Positions 22,935-25,701 of a stretch of 25,701 nt of DNA are shown here, one piece after another (position 1 is the first letter of the stretch; each line of letters begins with the position of its first letter). The stretch comes from Spirochaetales bacterium. Its GTDB lineage: Bacteria > Spirochaetota > Spirochaetia > ARS1246. Under the pieces are notes generated by a model that worked only from the letters and a program-made list of their open reading frames with translations, was not told the origin of the DNA and ran no database searches. The stretch covers positions 1-25,701 of the forward strand of contig JAFGHN010000272.1 of the NCBI GenBank assembly GCA_016930115.1, given 5' to 3'. A program made the position numbers and the translations under genes.

Positions 22935-23797
22935 GTTCCCAACAGGTCGTTCAGGAATTCCCCCGGATTGAAAGGTTCTATATCATCGGGGGTCTCGCCG
23001 GTACCGAGAAAAGAAACCGGTATGCTGAGCTGGCGTGATATGGCGATAACGATTCCCCCTTTTGAAGTGCTGTCGTACTTGGCCAGCAGGACCGAATCAA
23101 GACCGAGCGCCTCGTGAAAAACCTCGGCCTGCCTGAGCCCGTTCTGACCGGTGTTGGCGTCAATGACGAGCATCTTGTGGTAACACTCCCGATCAACCCT
23201 TGAGGCGGCGATCTTGTCGATCTTCTGCAGCTCGCTGACCAGGTGCTGCTTGTTGTGCATCCTGCCTGCCGTATCGGCTATAACCAGCCGGACGCCCCTG
23301 CTCGCGGCGCTTGCGAGCGAGTCGTATATGACGGCCCCGGGATCCGATCCCCGTTCCTGTCTTACAACCTTGAGCCCGAGCCGGTCGCCGTGGGTCTGCA
23401 GCTGCTCTACCGCGGCAGCCCGGAAGGTGTCCGCCGCGCTCAGGATGATGTTGTCCATCCCAACGGTCTTTCCGAAATAGCGCGCGAGCTTGGCGATGGA
23501 TGTCGTTTTCCCGACACCGTTCACCCCCAACACCAGGATGAAATTCAGCCTGCCGGGTTTTATGTCGATTTCCGCGGCGCTCAGATGAGTCCCGAGCAGC
23601 GTCTTAAGCCGCTCACGAACTGTCTCGCTCGAGCCTGCACGGCCGGCTCCTTTCAGCTCATCGATGATATCCATGGCCAATGCGGCGCCCACATCGCCTT
23701 CAATAAGGATTTCCTCCAATTCATCGAAAAACGCATCGTCTGTTTTCCGCGCATTGAACAGTCGCGCGATCTTTTTGCCGAAAATTGAGCTTTTCAC
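22931..23797 (-). CDS. ftsY: Signal recognition particle receptor FtsY (short, NG domain only)
   Basis: 288 residues from the GTG at 23797, which has GGGGG six bases upstream and lies 13 bases after the previous stop; the ATG at 23905 would add a tail lying wholly inside the upstream gene. GTPase motifs: G1 GVNGVGKT (91-98), DTFRAAA (123-129), G3 DTAGR (175-179), G4 AKYD (239-242, usually TKLD), then STSKGG, and G5 GTGE (265-268). It docks SRP-ribosome complexes at the membrane for co-translational insertion. The acidic A domain of the E. coli protein is absent, as in many bacteria. It overlaps the secreted YD-like gene by an ATGA. Confidence 0.93.
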   Translation of the reverse strand: MKSSIFGKKIARLFNARKTDDAFFDELEEILIEGDVGAALAMDIIDELKGAGRAGSSETVRERLKTLLGTHLSAAEIDIKPGRLNFILVLGVNGVGKTTSIAKLARYFGKTVGMDNIILSAADTFRAAAVEQLQTHGDRLGLKVVRQERGSDPGAVIYDSLASAASRGVRLVIADTAGRMHNKQHLVSELQKIDKIAASRVDRECYHKMLVIDANTGQNGLRQAEVFHEALGLDSVLLAKYDSTSKGGIVIAISRQLSIPVSFLGTGETPDDIEPFNPGEFLNDLLGT

Positions 23798-23810
23798 TGT
23801 TGCCCCCGGA

Positions 23811-25244
23811 TCAGTAGGTAGTAAGCTGCACGCGATCGATATACTCGAGAAGCTCTCTGGTGGCGTCGATGAATAGCGCCACCGAAACAAAGGCGGTTGC
23901 CACATACGCGCTTAGGGAAAGTTGCCTGAGCTCAAACAATCTGTATACCTCGTCGAGGTTGCGCTGATAAGGCGGAAGCTGTGCCTCCGTCATGTAGCTC
24001 TGGGTAAGTGTATTCGTGAAGTCAAAAAAGTACACCGGCAGCGGAACAGAGAGAATAAACGCAGCAAGAACCTTGTAAAAGCCCTCGCGCTCATCCTTGA
24101 TTACGGTGCGGCGGTCGAGTACGTCGGGCATGAGTGTTATCTCAAGCGAATCGGCATTTCCCGGAATTCCAGGGACAAGAGCGTCCTGATATCCCTCTTT
24201 CCTCAGGGTACCTTGCAGATCGACAAGATCACCGTGCACATCGACAGGGGTCGTGCCGTACCACTGGGAGCGGGCATACAAACCTGCCCCGCTCGGTGCC
24301 GACGACAGGGTGACCGTCCGCGGGACCTCGGGTACCAACTCCGCGGAGAGAAACGCCGTCTCCCCGGCCGAGATGAGGAAAGTCTCCTCGTATTCGCCGT
24401 ATCCTACGGCCTTCACCACAACGGTGTGTTCTCCGGTTTCCAGGTAGTTGAGGGTGACCTCGCCTATTCCCTTGAACTGACCGTCGACATAAACTTCAGC
24501 GGATTCTTCAGAGGCGGTAATCGTGATGTCCGCCCAGTCACGGCCGAGCACGGCCCCGGCGAGCGAATCAAAAACGGTTTGCGAACCCTCCGCCAGGCGT
24601 TCCCGAGAGAAAGCCGTTTTCAACACATTTCGCTCTCCCGAGGCATCGAAGTAAAGATAAACATCGACAAAAAGATATGATTCGATCTCCTCAATGGTCC
24701 CAAAAACCAGAAGATCAAGATTGTATTTTTGGGCGTATCCCGCGACAGATCCGGTTACCGCGGGCAGCAGCGGACTTTCCGCGGCCGAGGCCAGCTCAAC
24801 CGGCTTCTTTTCCGCAATGCCGATATCCTCCGGATCGAGACCATCCAGCTTTTTTATGCTCTCCAAAAGCTCGTCTGCCCGTTTCCCACCGGCGCTTTCG
24901 GATGACAACTTCCCGCTTATTATCTCCGTATCGCGGGATGCGAGCGCCGCGTCTCGCAGCTTGAGCAGCCTGTCGCGTTCACGCGCTACGATGAGCAGGC
25001 GGTAGGCGAGCATCTCTTCATCAGTGTAACGGTGCTCATCAAGCCGGCCCAGAATCTCACGAAGGAGCAGCGGATAGCTCGCGCGGAGATAGGCGTTCTC
25101 GGGAGTCAGCCCCTCTGCGGTGAACGTGGCAACCCCAACGCGCCAGGTGCTTCGCGGATCGCTCAAACCGGTTTTGCCAAAGACGGCGCCGCAGCCCAGG
25201 AGCAGGGCCATACACAGCGCCGCCGCTCCGATACGCAGTCTCAT
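23811..25244 (-). CDS. PEGA-domain lipoprotein or membrane protein
   Basis: 477 residues. The N terminus is a signal peptide with a lipobox (LLGC, Cys18). An N-terminal domain (about 30-235) with a DLLVFGTIEEIESYLFVDVYLYF strand set resembles the nucleotide-free, TolB-N-like or FlgT-like periplasmic folds seen in spirochaetal proteins; this is tentative. Two PEGA-type beta domains follow: about 240-304 (AEVYVDGQFKGIGEVTLN, then LETGEHTVVVKAVGY) and about 309-372 (more diverged, GLYARSQWYGTTPVDV). Two hydrophobic helices lie near 391-410 and 443-460, so the protein may be anchored at both ends. PEGA domains commonly bind cell-surface or wall components. Starts in an ATGA overlap with the receiver-domain remnant; ftsY follows 13 bases later. 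Confidence 0.8.
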   Translation of the reverse strand: MRLRIGAAALCMALLLGCGAVFGKTGLSDPRSTWRVGVATFTAEGLTPENAYLRASYPLLLREILGRLDEHRYTDEEMLAYRLLIVARERDRLLKLRDAALASRDTEIISGKLSSESAGGKRADELLESIKKLDGLDPEDIGIAEKKPVELASAAESPLLPAVTGSVAGYAQKYNLDLLVFGTIEEIESYLFVDVYLYFDASGERNVLKTAFSRERLAEGSQTVFDSLAGAVLGRDWADITITASEESAEVYVDGQFKGIGEVTLNYLETGEHTVVVKAVGYGEYEETFLISAGETAFLSAELVPEVPRTVTLSSAPSGAGLYARSQWYGTTPVDVHGDLVDLQGTLRKEGYQDALVPGIPGNADSLEITLMPDVLDRRTVIKDEREGFYKVLAAFILSVPLPVYFFDFTNTLTQSYMTEAQLPPYQRNLDEVYRLFELRQLSLSAYVATAFVSVALFIDATRELLEYIDRVQLTTY

Positions 25245-25366
25245 CTTCCCGCCGCGGCCTTCCGTACCGCGTTGACAATCCGTTCCCGCCGGAAGGGTTT
25301 CACCACAAAATCACGGGCTCCCAGCTGAATCGCCCGGATGACGTACCGCTGTTGTCCGAGGGCCAA
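25241..25366 (-). pseudogene. C-terminal half of a CheY-type receiver domain (truncated)
   Basis: On the minus strand, the last about 41 residues of a response-regulator receiver: ALGQQRYVIRAIQLGARDF, then VVKPF with the conserved lysine and cis-proline, then a final helix RRERIVNAVRKA and a stop that overlaps the PEGA gene's ATG (ATGA). Single-domain CheY-like proteins of this style (SALGQQ..V..AI..GA.DF.VKPF) are common in spirochaetes. Upstream of ALGQQ the similarity ends abruptly: the phosphoacceptor aspartate and first half of the domain are missing, and the frame reaches a stop at 25433-25435. The loss coincides with the start of an unrelated gene fragment, so this is likely a broken or mis-joined gene, not a short functional protein. 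Confidence 0.8.
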
Positions 25367-25372
25367 TGGGCA
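25363..25372. other. Junction between unrelated sequences
   Basis: On the left, receiver-domain coding on the minus strand ends at about 25,366. On the right, glycoamylase-like coding on the plus strand begins by about 25,371. Neither gene has a start or stop at this point, and base composition falls from about 57-60% to about 49% GC. No insertion-sequence ends, inverted repeats or tRNA are visible at the join. Confidence 0.65.
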
Positions 25373-25701
25373 CTCTGAGATAGGGGATAAGGCACATGAC
25401 ATACTGAAGGATATGGACTTCTCGTTGTGGTATCATGCTGACACGCACATGTTCAGCTGGGGCGCAACCGAGGATCCTCAGGGAGGAGGATCTTGTGACT
25501 ACTATTCCAACGAGAACAGGATAATCAATTTTGTCGCGCGAGCAACTGGGAGCTTAGATGAATCAGAGTTTGAGCTAAGCCTTGCCGCCTTGAAGCAAGG
25601 TGCGGGCAATTATGGCAATATCACTGTGGACAAGGTCAACTGGGATGGCTCGTATTTCACTTATGCAAGCCCTGCGCTTTTCATAAGGGAGATGGCTACA
25701 C
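25371..25701 (+). CDS. Internal fragment of a glycoamylase-like (PF10091-type) enzyme, partial at both ends
   Basis: A frame open for 110 codons to the window edge, with no start codon context; it runs back across the junction as nonsense. The fragment matches the layout of glycoamylase-like domains, as in cyclic beta-1,2-glucan synthases and GH144-type enzymes: ILKDMDFSLWYHADTHMFSW (family style MDFSFLYD...LFSIGY), YYSNENRIINFVARATGSLD (YDLLASEARIASF.AIAKGD), then VNWDGSYFTYASPALFIRE (SWSGTMFEYLMPLLFMR). Such enzymes cut or rearrange beta-glucans, often outside the cytoplasm. The predicted fold is an (alpha/alpha)6 barrel. Codon use (ATA, AGG, CTA) and GC of about 49% differ from the rest of the window, consistent with another genomic region or another organism. 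Confidence 0.6.

Noticed and set aside
23798..23905. ATG at 23905 as the ftsY start
   Set aside because: The extra 36 residues lie inside the PEGA gene and do not resemble an FtsY N terminus; GTG at 23797 has a good ribosome-binding site.
25371..25435. Short minus-strand extension making a 53-residue complete protein from the receiver remnant (ATG at 25402)
   Set aside because: The added residues are antisense to the glycoamylase-like frame, and the product would lack the receiver phosphorylation site; a truncated gene is the better reading.

Overview
The window reads as a chromosomal segment from a spirochaete-like bacterium of roughly 57-60% GC by eye. This is an inference from gene content: mcsA-mcsB-clpC, a Lol-type lipoprotein exporter with two separate permeases, two DUF115/Maf motility-accessory proteins beside a very acidic protein, a PEGA lipoprotein coupled to a short ftsY, DUF1015 and MEMO-family proteins. 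No RNA gene, CRISPR array, insertion sequence or phage gene was seen. Coding density is very high, and many neighbours share ATGA or longer overlaps.

Layout. 1-2,060: the end of a U32-peptidase-like gene converges on a minus-strand pair, a GH20-like TIM-barrel protein and pcm. 2,062-5,370: a DUF1015 gene on plus converges on a minus-strand set (FtsB/DivIC-like, TsaC/Sua5-type enzyme, CPBP membrane protease). 5,510-11,484: a plus-strand four-gene cluster holds an acidic scaffold-like protein, a gene of unknown function broken by a ten-A run, and two tandem Maf/DUF115 proteins. This is probably a flagellin-modification module. 11,446-14,457: a MEMO-family gene (minus), a membrane protein with a degenerate GGDEF domain (plus), and RNase Z (minus). 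14,490-18,559: the minus-strand protein-quality-control operon mcsA-mcsB-clpC, with a visible promoter and no ctsR. 18,631-about 25,366: a minus-strand envelope operon of a receiver-domain remnant, PEGA lipoprotein, ftsY, a secreted YD-like protein, and lolE-lolD-lolC-like genes, coupled mostly by overlapping start/stop codons.

At about 25,363-25,372 the sequence changes abruptly. The receiver gene loses its N-terminal half, and an unrelated lower-GC reading frame resembling a glycoamylase (PF10091-like) domain runs on plus to the window end. A chimeric assembly join or a recombination point is the simplest reading.

The two observations most worth checking are the A10 frameshift inside the Maf-linked cluster (phase variation, transcriptional slippage or sequencing error) and the junction near 25,370.
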